A stretch of 35,625 nucleotides of DNA from Candidatus Bipolaricaulota bacterium (GCA_030550495.1 JAUQPG010000015.1:1-35625); one strand, 5' to 3'; positions 14,241-22,263 are shown, counted from the first letter of the stretch. Notes: generated by a model not told the origin, from the letters alone. Translations and numbers: made by a program.

Positions 14241-15389
14241 ATGAATTTTAGTGCGTCTCTTCTAAGACGCGTCGCGTTCGTCGCTCTGCTGGCCGTCGGG
14301 TCGGTCGTCTTGTCGTCGTTCGCTCAACCAGGGGCTCCGAAGGACTCTAAGAATATCTTGGCAGACGGCTCCAGCACCGTCGCCCCTATCACCAAGGCGA
14401 TGGCTGAGGAGTTTAAGAAGGTCCGCCCTGACGTCAACGTGACCGTCGCGGTGAGCGGCACCTCTGGAGGCTTTCGGCGCTTCGTCACCGGCGAGACCGA
14501 CATCAGCAACGCCTCGCGCGCTATCAAACAATCCGAGATCGAGGCCGCGCCCAAAAACGGCGTCGAATATATTGAGCTATTAATCGCCCTGGACGGCCTG
14601 ACCGTCGCCGTCAGTAATAAGACCCAGATCTTCGGCACTGCGCCAGTATGCTTGACCGTCGGGGAGCTAGAGCTGCTGTGGGCTAAAGAAGCCGAAAAAT
14701 TCATCACGAAGTGGAATCAAGTCCGCAGCACCTTCCCCAATGCCAATATCACGCTCTCCGGTGCGGCCGAAACTTCGGGGACATTTGACTTCTTCACGTC
14801 AGCGATCAATGGGAAAGAGGGCGACTCCCGACAAGATTATTTCGGCACCGAGGAAGATCAGCTCTTAGCGCAACAGACGGGCGCCGATCCCTTCGCACTG
14901 ACGTACTTTGGGTATAACTTCTTCGTGCATAATACGCAATTCGTGCAGGCCGTCGCGATTGACCCGCGCCGCGAGCTGATCAGCGCCCCTGAAGACGTGC
15001 TGAAAGAGATCAACGCGCGGCGTGCCAAGAGCGGCAAGAAGCCCTTGGAGAACAAGGGCGGCGAATGCAAGGGCATCCTGCCCACTGTCGATACGATCTT
15101 GGGGTTCGTCTATCAGCCCTTGAGCCGCCCGCTTTTTATCTACGTCAATAAGAAGAGCGGCGAGCGCCCCGCCGTTGAAGAGTTCATCAACTTCTATCTC
15201 GACGAGAGCCGCCTAGGCAATCAGCAGTTTATGCTCAATAAAGCTGGGTATCTGCCCGCTCCCCGCGAGGTGCGCGAAGAAGCGCGCACTTGTTGGAAGA
15301 AGCGCATCACCGGCACGGCTTTCGGCGGCAACTACTCCGGGCTGTCGCTCCAAGATATCCGCAAGAAGTACGGCGAACACTGCAAGTGA
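14241..15389 (+). CDS. pstS: Phosphate ABC importer receptor PstS
   Basis: 382 residues with a signal peptide (about 1-28). Phosphate-binding motifs are DGSSTVAP (42-49), SGTSGGFRRF (72-81) and SRAI (92-95), plus AAETSGTFDFF further on. The ending KKYGEHCK and the insertion PLENKGGECKG add a few Cys residues that could form disulphides in the periplasm. GAGGAGG (about 14228-14234) precedes the ATG. It is transcribed from its own promoter carrying the palindromic CTATATAG element, and is separated from pstC by a strong stem-loop and a second promoter, so it is probably made in excess over the membrane subunits. Confidence 0.95.
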   Translation: MNFSASLLRRVAFVALLAVGSVVLSSFAQPGAPKDSKNILADGSSTVAPITKAMAEEFKKVRPDVNVTVAVSGTSGGFRRFVTGETDISNASRAIKQSEIEAAPKNGVEYIELLIALDGLTVAVSNKTQIFGTAPVCLTVGELELLWAKEAEKFITKWNQVRSTFPNANITLSGAAETSGTFDFFTSAINGKEGDSRQDYFGTEEDQLLAQQTGADPFALTYFGYNFFVHNTQFVQAVAIDPRRELISAPEDVLKEINARRAKSGKKPLENKGGECKGILPTVDTILGFVYQPLSRPLFIYVNKKSGERPAVEEFINFYLDESRLGNQQFMLNKAGYLPAPREVREEARTCWKKRITGTAFGGNYSGLSLQDIRKKYGEHCK

Positions 15390-15403
15390 GCCAGCCCCTC
15401 CCA

Positions 15404-15442
15404 CCGAGCCTCTCAGGGGAACCCCGACCCTGGGAGGCTCGG
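15404..15442 (+). terminator. Strong intercistronic stem-loop after pstS
   Basis: CCGAGCCTCTCAGGG (15404-15418) pairs with CCCTGGGAGGCTCGG (15428-15442): 15 pairs with one wobble and a 9-nt loop. No T-run follows. As in the phnD-phnC gap, a GC-rich hairpin closes the receptor gene; it may protect the pstS mRNA 3' end or partly terminate. Confidence 0.7.
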
Positions 15443-15461
15443 GGCCCCTCCCTGGACTCAT

Positions 15462-15491
15462 TTGACTTCCCGTGCCCCATGGTGCTATAAT
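15462..15491 (+). promoter_or_regulatory. pstC promoter
   Basis: TTGACT (15462-15467), 18-bp spacer, TATAAT (15486-15491). The predicted start is near 15498, giving the pstCAB-phoU-arsC unit its own transcript. Confidence 0.75.
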
Positions 15492-15504
15492 TTCATGCGA
15501 AAAA

Positions 15505-15517
15505 CTATATAGAAATG
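15505..15517 (+). promoter_or_regulatory. CTATATAG element in the pstC leader
   Basis: CTATATAG (15505-15512) followed by AAATG, at about +7 to +15 of the predicted transcript. The string TATATAGAAATG is shared exactly with the phnD leader on the other strand. Confidence 0.6.
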
Positions 15518-16453
15518 ATTAGAACCATGAAGAAGTCGACGGCATCCCAGCCCGCCTTACACGCCCCCCCGGGACGGTATCTCAAGGAACGGCTCATTCA
15601 AGGTGTGCTCTTCGCCTGTGCGTTTCTCGCCGTTGTCGTCACGGCAATCACTATTTGGATCTTTCTCTCTGGCTCCGGAATCTTCTTTGCTAAAGTCTCG
15701 CTGTGGGAGTTTTTGGGAGGTACACGCTGGGCACCAACTGATATCTCGACCCCATCCTACGGCGCTTTGCCCTTAATCATGGGCACGTTGATCATCACCG
15801 GGATCGCTCTCTTGGTCGCCCTGCCCATCGGGCTGCTCAGCGCGATCTATCTGAGTGAATTTGCGTCGGAGCGCGTGCGCAAGATAGCGAAACCCATCTT
15901 GGAGATTCTCGCAGGGATTCCCACGGTCGTCTACGGGTATTTCGCGCTGCTCTTTGTGACGCCGCTGTTGCGCTCGGTGCTCCCCGATATTCAGTTCTGG
16001 AACGCGCTCAGCGCGGGGATTGTCTTGGGGATCGCGATCATCCCCTTGGTCTCGTCGTTGAGTGAGGATGTGATCTACGCGGTGCCTCGGTCGTTGCGCG
16101 AGGGCGCCTATGCCCTCGGAGCGACGCAATACGAGACGATCCGTCACGTGGTGCTGCCCGCGGCGCTGTCGGGCATCGCTGCAGCGTTCATCTTAGCCAT
16201 GTCGCGGGCCATCGGCGAGACGATGATCGTCGCTATTGCCGCTGGGCGCGTGCCGACCTGGCCCCCAGATCTGCTCAAGCCCTTAGAGACTCTCACCGTG
16301 CACATCGTCAACGTCGCCACAGGAGACGCTGAAGCCGGTGCGTTCATCTGGGCCACGATCTTCGCCATCGGCGCGCTGCTCTTCGCGATCACCCTGCTCT
16401 TAAATATTCTCAGTTATTGGATCGTGCGTCGCTTCCGGGAGCAATACGAATGA
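15515..16453 (+). CDS. pstC: Phosphate ABC importer permease PstC
   Basis: 312 residues, normal length. Six membrane segments, starting at about 28-52; the EAA loop reads EGAYALGATQYETIRHVVLPAALSGI, and SRAIGETMIVAIAAG follows, both typical of PstC. Two in-frame starts exist, ATG 15515 and ATG 15527, neither with a good ribosome site; the first lies within the CTATATAG element region and only about 17 nt from the predicted start site. The stop overlaps the pstA start as ATGA. It forms the channel with PstA. Confidence 0.92.
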   Translation: MIRTMKKSTASQPALHAPPGRYLKERLIQGVLFACAFLAVVVTAITIWIFLSGSGIFFAKVSLWEFLGGTRWAPTDISTPSYGALPLIMGTLIITGIALLVALPIGLLSAIYLSEFASERVRKIAKPILEILAGIPTVVYGYFALLFVTPLLRSVLPDIQFWNALSAGIVLGIAIIPLVSSLSEDVIYAVPRSLREGAYALGATQYETIRHVVLPAALSGIAAAFILAMSRAIGETMIVAIAAGRVPTWPPDLLKPLETLTVHIVNVATGDAEAGAFIWATIFAIGALLFAITLLLNILSYWIVRRFREQYE

Positions 16454-17892
16454 GCGCTCAGACTCTCCACATAGAACGACGTCAATTAGTGTGGCGTAAG
16501 ACGAAGAGCACGTTTTTCGGCTCGATCACTTTTAGCACGATCCTCATCAGCCTAGCCCTGTTGGTCGCCCTGATCGTCTATATTCTCATCAATGCGCGCC
16601 CGCTGATGGCGATGCGCGCGGCTTCTCGAGCGGGCTTAGTGCTCTCAACGATGGTCATCCAATGGGATGCCAAGAACCTTCCCTATGTCATCATCACGGA
16701 TTTTATCCCCGAGAGCGCCGCGGCCCGTGCAGGCATTAGCGAATTCGATGCGATCATTCACATTGGCCCTGAGAGCGTCTACCGCTCGGCGCAGGTCTGG
16801 GAGGCTATAGCAAGATTGCCCAGCGATGCACTGCCCATCGGCTGGATCTCCGGTGATCCCTCAAAAATATTCGGCGATCTTCTTCCCCAGATGGACCCGC
16901 AGACGGGCGCGCTGCGCGTCGTCATAGACTATCTGCCTGAAGAGAGTCTTGGTTTTCAAGCTGGGCTGCGCCCCGGCGATATTGTAACGCACATCGAAGA
17001 TATCCCCGTTACAGGGGCGCGCCAAGCGTGGGAAGCGCTCATCGTCGCCGCGCAGAGAAGAGCGCAGCCTGGCCCGCTCACAGTGCAGATCGAGCGCGAC
17101 GGGGAGCTTTTCACTATCGCGCTTCCTGCAGAGCAGACAGCACAAATCCCCATCCAGCGCAGTTGGTGGCGCGCCATCTGGGACTTCCTGACGAGCTATG
17201 ACTCCAATTCCCCAGAGAAAGCTGGCCTAGCGAGCGCCATCGTCGGCTCGCTCTATTTAGTCGGCCTGACGGCGCTCTTCGCGCTGCCTTTGGGAGTTGG
17301 CGCCGCTATATACTTAGAAGAGTACGCTCGAAGAAATTGGCTCACCGAGCTGATTCAGCTCTTGATCGCCAATCTTGCCGGAGTCCCCTCCGTCATTTAC
17401 GGGATTATCGGGTTAGAGATCTTGGCGCGGGCGCTCAAGATGGACCGCGTGCTCATTACGGGATCACTGACGATGACGCTCTTGATCTTGCCCATGGTGA
17501 TCATTGCTGCTCGCGAAGCGCTGCGCACTATTCCCGATTCGATCCGACACGCTGCTTATGCTGTGGGGGCGACGCGCTGGCAGGTGGTGCGCTCCCACGT
17601 GCTGCCCTATGCCCTGCCGGGGATCTTGACGGGCTTGATCATCTCGCTTTCGCGGGCGATGGGCGAGGCAGCCTTGCTTATCTTACTGGGGGCCTTTCAG
17701 TATCTGACGTTTCTGCCCACCTTGGGCAGCTACTTCACAGTCGTTCCCATTCAGATTTTTACGTGGATCGGAGAAGCAAAGGATGGCTTTGCTAACATTG
17801 CTGCCGCAGCAATCATAGTGCTCCTGACGATCCTCTTAGCGATGAACGCCCTCGCGATCTTCTTGCGCATGAAATTCCAGAGGAGGTGGTAG
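16450..17892 (+). CDS. pstA: Phosphate ABC importer permease PstA with a large PDZ-like insertion
   Basis: 480 residues against about 280-300 for usual PstA. After the first helix (about 25-48) a stretch of about 190 residues intervenes before the permease core. Within it, residues about 78-130 (DFIPESAAARAGISEFDAII) and 157-228 (DYLPEESLGFQAGLRPGDIV, then IERDGELFTIALPA) both have the PDZ pattern: S-A/G-A-x-x-A-G-[IL]-x-x-x-D-x-I. The core then follows from about 258, with the EAA loop RHAAYAVGATRWQVVRSHVLPYALPGI (366-392) and SRAMGEAALLILLGA. By topology the insert lies outside the cytoplasmic membrane. The ATG at 16450 overlaps pstC. The permease identity is firm; the PDZ reading is strong by motif; its role (docking PstS, proteolysis control or sensing) is speculation. 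Confidence 0.88.
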   Translation: MSAQTLHIERRQLVWRKTKSTFFGSITFSTILISLALLVALIVYILINARPLMAMRAASRAGLVLSTMVIQWDAKNLPYVIITDFIPESAAARAGISEFDAIIHIGPESVYRSAQVWEAIARLPSDALPIGWISGDPSKIFGDLLPQMDPQTGALRVVIDYLPEESLGFQAGLRPGDIVTHIEDIPVTGARQAWEALIVAAQRRAQPGPLTVQIERDGELFTIALPAEQTAQIPIQRSWWRAIWDFLTSYDSNSPEKAGLASAIVGSLYLVGLTALFALPLGVGAAIYLEEYARRNWLTELIQLLIANLAGVPSVIYGIIGLEILARALKMDRVLITGSLTMTLLILPMVIIAAREALRTIPDSIRHAAYAVGATRWQVVRSHVLPYALPGILTGLIISLSRAMGEAALLILLGAFQYLTFLPTLGSYFTVVPIQIFTWIGEAKDGFANIAAAAIIVLLTILLAMNALAIFLRMKFQRRW

Positions 17893-17898
17893 ACCCCT

Positions 17899-18717
17899 AT
17901 GGAGACAACTGTCATACAAGCTCGCCCTGCAGTCCGCCTCCCTCAGGACAACTTCGCCCCTTTAGGGGAACCCATCTTGCAGACACGCGGACTCAGCTTA
18001 TGGTATGGCAAACAGCAAGCGCTGGACAATATCACTATTGATATCCCCAAGAATAAAATTACGGCGATCATCGGGCCGTCGGGCTGCGGCAAGAGCACGC
18101 TCATTCGGTGTTTCAATCGCATGAACGATCTCATCCCTGGCGTGCGCCTCAGCGGAGAGATCCTCTATCATGGCAAGAACATCTACGACCCCGACGTCGA
18201 TCCCGTCGCAGTCCGCAGGAGGATCGGGATGGTCTTCCAAAAGCCCAACCCCTTCCCCAAATCTATCTATGAGAATGTGGCGTTTGGATTGCGCATCAAC
18301 GGTTTTACAGGGAACTTGGACGAGCTTGTGGAGCGCGCGCTGCGCCGCGCCGCCCTCTGGGACGAAGTGAAAGACTATCTCCATAAAAAGAGCGGGTATG
18401 ATCTCTCCGGGGGCCAACAGCAACGATTGTGCATCGCACGCACCTTAGCTATCGAACCCGAAGTGATCCTCATGGACGAGCCGTGCTCTGCTCTCGATCC
18501 CATCGCCACAGCGAAGATCGAGGACTTAATGCTGGAACTCAAGAAGGACTACACGGTCGTGATCGTCACGCACAATATGCAGCAAGCGGCGCGCGTCTCG
18601 GATTTCACAGCGTTTCTCTATCTAGGGCGCTTGATCGAGTACGGGCCAACGAAAAAGATCTTCGAGAACCCCGACAAGAAAGAGACCGAAGATTACATCA
18701 CGGGGAAATTTGGGTAA
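17899..18717 (+). CDS. pstB: Phosphate ABC importer ATPase PstB
   Basis: 272 residues. Walker A is GPSGCGKST (59-67), with the PstB-typical [10 protein letters not shown] following. The signature is [14 protein letters not shown] and Walker B is [13 protein letters not shown], with Cys in the position usual for PstB. The switch His lies in [13 protein letters not shown]. An N-terminal extension of about 25 residues precedes the fold. GGAGGTGG at about 17881-17888 is the ribosome site, inside the end of pstA. It drives PstCA. Confidence 0.95.
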   Translation: METTVIQARPAVRLPQDNFAPLGEPILQTRGLSLWYGKQQALDNITIDIPKNKITAIIGPSGCGKSTLIRCFNRMNDLIPGVRLSGEILYHGKNIYDPDVDPVAVRRRIGMVFQKPNPFPKSIYENVAFGLRINGFTGNLDELVERALRRAALWDEVKDYLHKKSGYDLSGGQQQRLCIARTLAIEPEVILMDEPCSALDPIATAKIEDLMLELKKDYTVVIVTHNMQQAARVSDFTAFLYLGRLIEYGPTKKIFENPDKKETEDYITGKFG

Positions 18718-18731
18718 AATATCTCTCAACT

Positions 18732-19433
18732 ATGGTGCGCGAAAGCTACAAACAACAGTTAGAGCGTCTCACGCACTCGGTGCGCGAGATGGGAGCTAAA
18801 GTGCTCGAGGGGCTCGATCTGGGCCTCAAAGCCCTGCGCGAGCACGATCGCGCCCTGGCAGAAAGCTTGGATGCCTGGGATGACCAAGTCGACGAGCTGA
18901 ATCTCGCTATTGAGAGAGAGTGTCTCGATCTATTGGCCCTGCAACAGCCTGTAGCTATAGACCTACGGCTTATCACGAGCGTCTTCAAGATCATCACGGA
19001 CTTGGAACGCGCCGCAGATTTGGCGGTCAACGTGGGGCAGTACGGCATGGACGTCGGGGTCTTCATGCTCCTGCCGAAAGAAGAGCTGACCGCGCTGGGG
19101 GAGTTTGCGCGGGAGATGCTGCGCGATGCCGTGGACGCTTTTGTCAGTCGGGACACCAAGCGCGCCGAAGAGATCATCCAGCGCGACGAGCAGATGGACG
19201 CCCGGTGCTGGGAGCTGCGCCGCAAGGTCTTGGCAAAGCTCTTGGAGCTGGCACGTGAAGCCCATTCCCCCCACGAAGCGAAAGAGTTCGTTGACGACAT
19301 CATCCCCGTCTTATGGTCTATTCGGGACTTAGAGCGTGTGGGCGATCACGCTGTAAATATCTCTGAGCGCACCATCTATATGGTCACGGGGCGGAAGGAG
19401 CGCAAGAAGCGCAGTCTCCCCGATGAAGCATGA
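18732..19433 (+). CDS. phoU: Phosphate transport regulator PhoU
   Basis: 233 residues, normal for PhoU. Two helical bundles carry the metal-binding motifs DAWDDQVDELN (about 47-57) with ITDLERAADLAVNVG (88-102), and QRDEQMDARCW (150-160) with IRDLERVGDHAVNISE (197-212). The ATG at 18732 is the natural domain start; a longer frame running back to 18429 is the shadow of pstB. No clear ribosome site is seen. PhoU proteins restrain Pst uptake. This one has no DNA-binding domain, so it may act on the transporter while the AbrB-PhoU protein at 11265 acts on transcription. Confidence 0.92.
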   Translation: MVRESYKQQLERLTHSVREMGAKVLEGLDLGLKALREHDRALAESLDAWDDQVDELNLAIERECLDLLALQQPVAIDLRLITSVFKIITDLERAADLAVNVGQYGMDVGVFMLLPKEELTALGEFAREMLRDAVDAFVSRDTKRAEEIIQRDEQMDARCWELRRKVLAKLLELAREAHSPHEAKEFVDDIIPVLWSIRDLERVGDHAVNISERTIYMVTGRKERKKRSLPDEA

Positions 19434-19876
19434 GTAAGAAGATTATCTTTATCTGTGTAGGCAACTCGTGTCGGAGCCAGATGGCCGAGGGCTTCGCCCG
19501 TCACTACGCCCAACAGATGGGGATAGATATCGAGATTCGCAGTGCAGGGACGCAGCCAGCAGGCTACGTGCACGCCGACGCTATTGCAGTGATGCGCGAG
19601 AAGGGCATTGACATCTCTAAACAGTATTCCAAAGGCTTTGATCCCAAAGAACTCAAAAACTATGATTACGTGATCGCTATGGGATGTCTCGACTCAGATA
19701 TCTGTCCCGCAGGCTTTCGCGGGGTAAGCGAGAACTGGGGAATCCCTGATCCCATCGGGCGTGGCTTAGAATTTTACAGAAGAGTTCGCGATATGATCGA
19801 AGAGAAGGTGCTCAGACTCTTAGAACTCATAGCGGACTCCCAGAACGAAGACACCGGGCAGGGGACGCCCCGCTAG
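19430..19876 (+). CDS. arsC: Arsenate reductase, low-molecular-weight phosphatase (thioredoxin-coupled) type
   Basis: 148 residues. The P-loop CVGNSCRSQMAEG gives Cys9, Cys14 and Arg15. A second Cys pair, Cys86 and Cys92 in GCLDSDIC, matches the disulphide relay of thioredoxin-linked ArsC, where the pair is usually spaced by seven rather than six. DPIGRG (about 107-112) supplies the general-acid Asp. The start overlaps phoU as ATGA, so it is translationally coupled to the pst operon. Since Pst carries arsenate along with phosphate, an arsenate reductase here makes sense. A tyrosine-phosphatase role is the alternative, but the extra Cys pair favours ArsC. Confidence 0.87.
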   Translation: MSKKIIFICVGNSCRSQMAEGFARHYAQQMGIDIEIRSAGTQPAGYVHADAIAVMREKGIDISKQYSKGFDPKELKNYDYVIAMGCLDSDICPAGFRGVSENWGIPDPIGRGLEFYRRVRDMIEEKVLRLLELIADSQNEDTGQGTPR

Positions 19877-20253
19877 TAACCATACTTTGGCACAGGCAAA
19901 GAGATTGGTCTGCGCGACGGGAACTTCTACCCCCACAATCCCTTGAAATGTCGCTTCGATAATGAGCAACTCCCCTGAGAGCGCACCCCAGCGGACGCCC
20001 CCGCCCCTACAAACGGCTTCCATACAAGATCGATAATCTCATACGCGCTCAAGAAGAGCTTGAGGTCGGCGACGGCAGCTAATCCTCCTACGCTTAACCC
20101 GATGGGCAGGCCGACTTCTATAGCAAAGCGCTCTGTCAGCCCCACAAAGACAAACGCTTGCAATGGGACTTTGATGCCCACCCCTAAGGGCTGTGCCAGG
20201 CTTGGCTTGGCTAGCAGCGCCAGCGCAGCTAACACGATCAAAAGATTTTTCAT
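19820..20253 (-). pseudogene. Small exported beta-strand-rich protein, interrupted by a one-base frameshift
   Basis: From the ATG at 20253 the frame begins with a signal peptide (MKNLLIVLAALALLAKPSLA) and reads to about 20000, then leaves the family pattern and stops at 19927. A second frame continues from about 20005 to a stop at 19820. Adding one G to the G5 run at 19998-20002 (minus strand) restores FVGAGGVRWGALSG, which aligns with FFIGVGGYR in the neighbouring paralogue at 20263. The restored protein ends in VRYEF, a terminal Phe as in outer-membrane barrels. The restored tail overlaps the end of arsC by 57 bp. A true mutation, a sequencing error and programmed slippage are all possible. 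Confidence 0.6.
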
Positions 20254-20262
20254 AGAGCTCTC

Positions 20263-20754
20263 TTACGGCGATAAGCGGGGCCAGTCCCACCGCACCCCAA
20301 CGCTCACAAACGCTCCTCCCACCCCCGCTAACGGAATCTCTACCGATGACTGCCAGCCCGCTTCCAGAACAGCTCGCACGGGGATATCAGAAAAAGCCCA
20401 CTCTAAACCAACTTTGGCGTCAAACCCCGTGAACGTCTCCGAGCCAATGAAGATCCGATACCCCCCAACCCCAATAAAAAAGAGAGATTGATCCGTCACG
20501 TCAGAGACGACCCACGTGGCATGGGCGCTCACGACCAACGGCACGGTGGGAAAGAAGACCCCAATCTCCAGCGCGAATGCCCCTACACCGAGCCGGCCAA
20601 AGACCTCCCAGTTATCAGTCACACTCGCTGCCGTGAAAGAGGCTACCTCCACGGGGATCTTCACGCCCACGCCCACCGTCTGCGCTTGAGTCCCCCAGGC
20701 CACCCCAAGAACGAGCCCCACAGCTACCACCCAAACCAAGCGCCGCATCACCAT
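20263..20754 (-). CDS. Small exported protein, probable outer-membrane-barrel-like, paralogue of the next gene
   Basis: 163 residues from the ATG at 20754, which follows AGGGGGAAC; an ATG at 20748 is also possible. A signal peptide (about 1-24, ending AQT) precedes alternating hydrophobic/polar strands with many Gly residues, as in small beta-barrels. The mature start VGVGVKIPVE matches VGVGIKVPLQ of the downstream paralogue, showing a tandem duplication. No named family is recognised. It has its own promoter just after yebC. Confidence 0.62.
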   Translation of the reverse strand: MVMRRLVWVVAVGLVLGVAWGTQAQTVGVGVKIPVEVASFTAASVTDNWEVFGRLGVGAFALEIGVFFPTVPLVVSAHATWVVSDVTDQSLFFIGVGGYRIFIGSETFTGFDAKVGLEWAFSDIPVRAVLEAGWQSSVEIPLAGVGGAFVSVGVRWDWPRLSP

Positions 20755-20783
20755 CGTTCCCCCTATTCCCAAAGAGATAGCAT

Positions 20784-20813
20784 ATTATAGAGCGCCCCTC
20801 TAGGGTGCGTGAA
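20784..20813 (-). promoter_or_regulatory. Promoter of the small exported protein pair
   Basis: On the (-) strand TATAAT (20789-20784), with TTCACG (20813-20808) 18 bp upstream as a weak -35. The -35 abuts the yebC stop codon. Confidence 0.55.
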
Positions 20814-20814
20814 A

Positions 20815-21564
20815 TCACGAGCTGACACTCTCTAAAATCGCGTCGGGAATATCAAAATTCGCGTAGGCCTCTTGCACGTCCTCTTGCTCGTCGAGCGCTT
20901 CCATAAATTTGAGCACCTTCTCTGCCTCACGACCCTCCAGATGCACCGTGTTCTTAGGCACGAGCGAGACTTCTGCCCGCTCCACCGGCACCCCGAGCTT
21001 CTGTAAGCCCTCCCGCACGGCTTTCAACGCCGAGGGGTCACAATAGATCTCAATCTCGTTATCTTTCTCCTGGATATCTTCAGCCCCTAGATCAATCACG
21101 TTCATTAACAGCTCATCTTTATCGCAGGGGATCTTGGACTTGTCCAGAGCAATGATCCCGCGACGATCAAAGATCCATGCGACCGAGCCCCCTAAGTTCC
21201 CGCCGTATTCTTCAAAGATCCGTCGGATCTCCGAGACGGCACGGTTCTTATTGTCCGTGACCACGCGCACGAGCACCGCGACCCCGTGAGGGCCATAGCC
21301 TTCATAAAAGACCTCTTCATACTGCATGCCGGGCAGCTCTCCGGTGGCGCGTTTGATCGCTCGCTCAATGTTCTCTTTAGGGACGTTGGCCTCCCGGGCG
21401 CGCTCAATCGCATTGGCCAAGGCTATATTCTTCTGAGGATCCGGCCCACCGGCCTTGGCTGCCAGCGTGATCTCCTTGGAGAGCTTGGAGAAGATCTTCA
21501 TCTTAAGTGCGTCCTGCTTCTCCTTGCGATATTTGATATTCGCCCACTTGGAATGTCCAGCCAC
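20815..21564 (-). CDS. yebC: YebC/PmpR family protein (TACO1 family)
   Basis: 249 residues, full length. The family opening AGHSKWANIKYRKEKQD is present, as are GGPDPQKN, EARE-type helices and YEGYGPHGVAVLVRVVTDN, and the EYGGNLG motif. Start is GTG at 21564 with AGGAGGTGAT upstream. YebC proteins have been described as transcription regulators and, more recently, as translation factors helping ribosomes through proline stretches. It is divergent from dcd; both promoters appear to use the same TTGCAA hexamer. Confidence 0.95.
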   Translation of the reverse strand: MAGHSKWANIKYRKEKQDALKMKIFSKLSKEITLAAKAGGPDPQKNIALANAIERAREANVPKENIERAIKRATGELPGMQYEEVFYEGYGPHGVAVLVRVVTDNKNRAVSEIRRIFEEYGGNLGGSVAWIFDRRGIIALDKSKIPCDKDELLMNVIDLGAEDIQEKDNEIEIYCDPSALKAVREGLQKLGVPVERAEVSLVPKNTVHLEGREAEKVLKFMEALDEQEDVQEAYANFDIPDAILESVSS

Positions 21565-21597
21565 GGGAGTATCACCTCCTGTGTTCAGCTTCGATTT

Positions 21598-21649
21598 ACT
21601 GTAGCTAATTTATCTGGAATTTGCAAGCCCACAAGCAAGATGCGATAAT
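21598..21649. promoter_or_regulatory. Divergent yebC and dcd promoters sharing a palindromic -35 hexamer
   Basis: TTGCAA at 21621-21626 is its own reverse complement. Toward dcd it is 17 bp from GATAAT (21644-21649), which also has a TGn extension. Toward yebC it is 17 bp from TACAGT (21603-21598). Confidence 0.5.
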
Positions 21650-21684
21650 TTTGATATTCTCTGGAGGAGTGTGATGGTTCTCCT

Positions 21685-22263
21685 ATGGTGAAGAACGACC
21701 GATGGATTCGCGAGATGGCCACTAAACACAAGATGATCGAGCCCTTCGTCGAGCGCCAGATGAGCAAGGGCGTGATCTCCTATGGGCTTTCGAGCTATGG
21801 CTACGATATTCGTATTGCTGACGAATTCAAGATCTTCACGAGCGTCAACCCCGAGCTCTTCGCCACGGGTCAACCCGTCATCGTCGATCCAAAGAATTTT
21901 AATGAGCACTCCTTTGTCGACTACCGTGGGGAAGTTTGTGTCATTCCGCCCAATTCGTTTGCGCTGGGGCGCTCTGTAGAATACTTCCGCATCCCACGGA
22001 ATATCTTAGCTCTGTGTCTGGGGAAGAGCACCTACGCACGCTGCGGCATTATCGTGAACATAACCCCTGCCGAGCCCGAATGGGAAGGGCAGCTCGTCAT
22101 CGAGATCTCGAATACTTCCCCCCTGCCAGCCAAGATCTACGCCAACGAGGGCATCGCACAAATGATCTTCCTCGAAGCAGACGAAGTCTGCGAGATCTCC
22201 TACGCTGACCGGAAGGGCAAGTACCAAAAGCAAATAGGGATCGTCACTTCTAAGGTGCAGTAG
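21685..22263 (+). CDS. dcd: dCTP deaminase (Dcd)
   Basis: 192 residues, the usual length. It converts dCTP to dUTP (or to dUMP in bifunctional forms) for thymidylate synthesis. The trimer-type motifs are [14 protein letters not shown] near the N-terminus, [14 protein letters not shown] (112-125) with the phosphate-contacting Ser-Arg, and the catalytic Glu140 in QLVIEISN. The ending GKYQKQIGI is typical. Whether it also has dUTPase activity cannot be settled by eye. The ribosome site GGAGGAG (about 21663-21669) is rather far from the ATG at 21685. Base calls show no oddities. Confidence 0.94.
   Translation: MVKNDRWIREMATKHKMIEPFVERQMSKGVISYGLSSYGYDIRIADEFKIFTSVNPELFATGQPVIVDPKNFNEHSFVDYRGEVCVIPPNSFALGRSVEYFRIPRNILALCLGKSTYARCGIIVNITPAEPEWEGQLVIEISNTSPLPAKIYANEGIAQMIFLEADEVCEISYADRKGKYQKQIGIVTSKVQ

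Noticed and set aside
18429-18731. N-terminal extension of phoU by about 100 residues
   Set aside because: The extension is pstB sequence in another frame; PhoU family proteins begin at the ATG at 18732.
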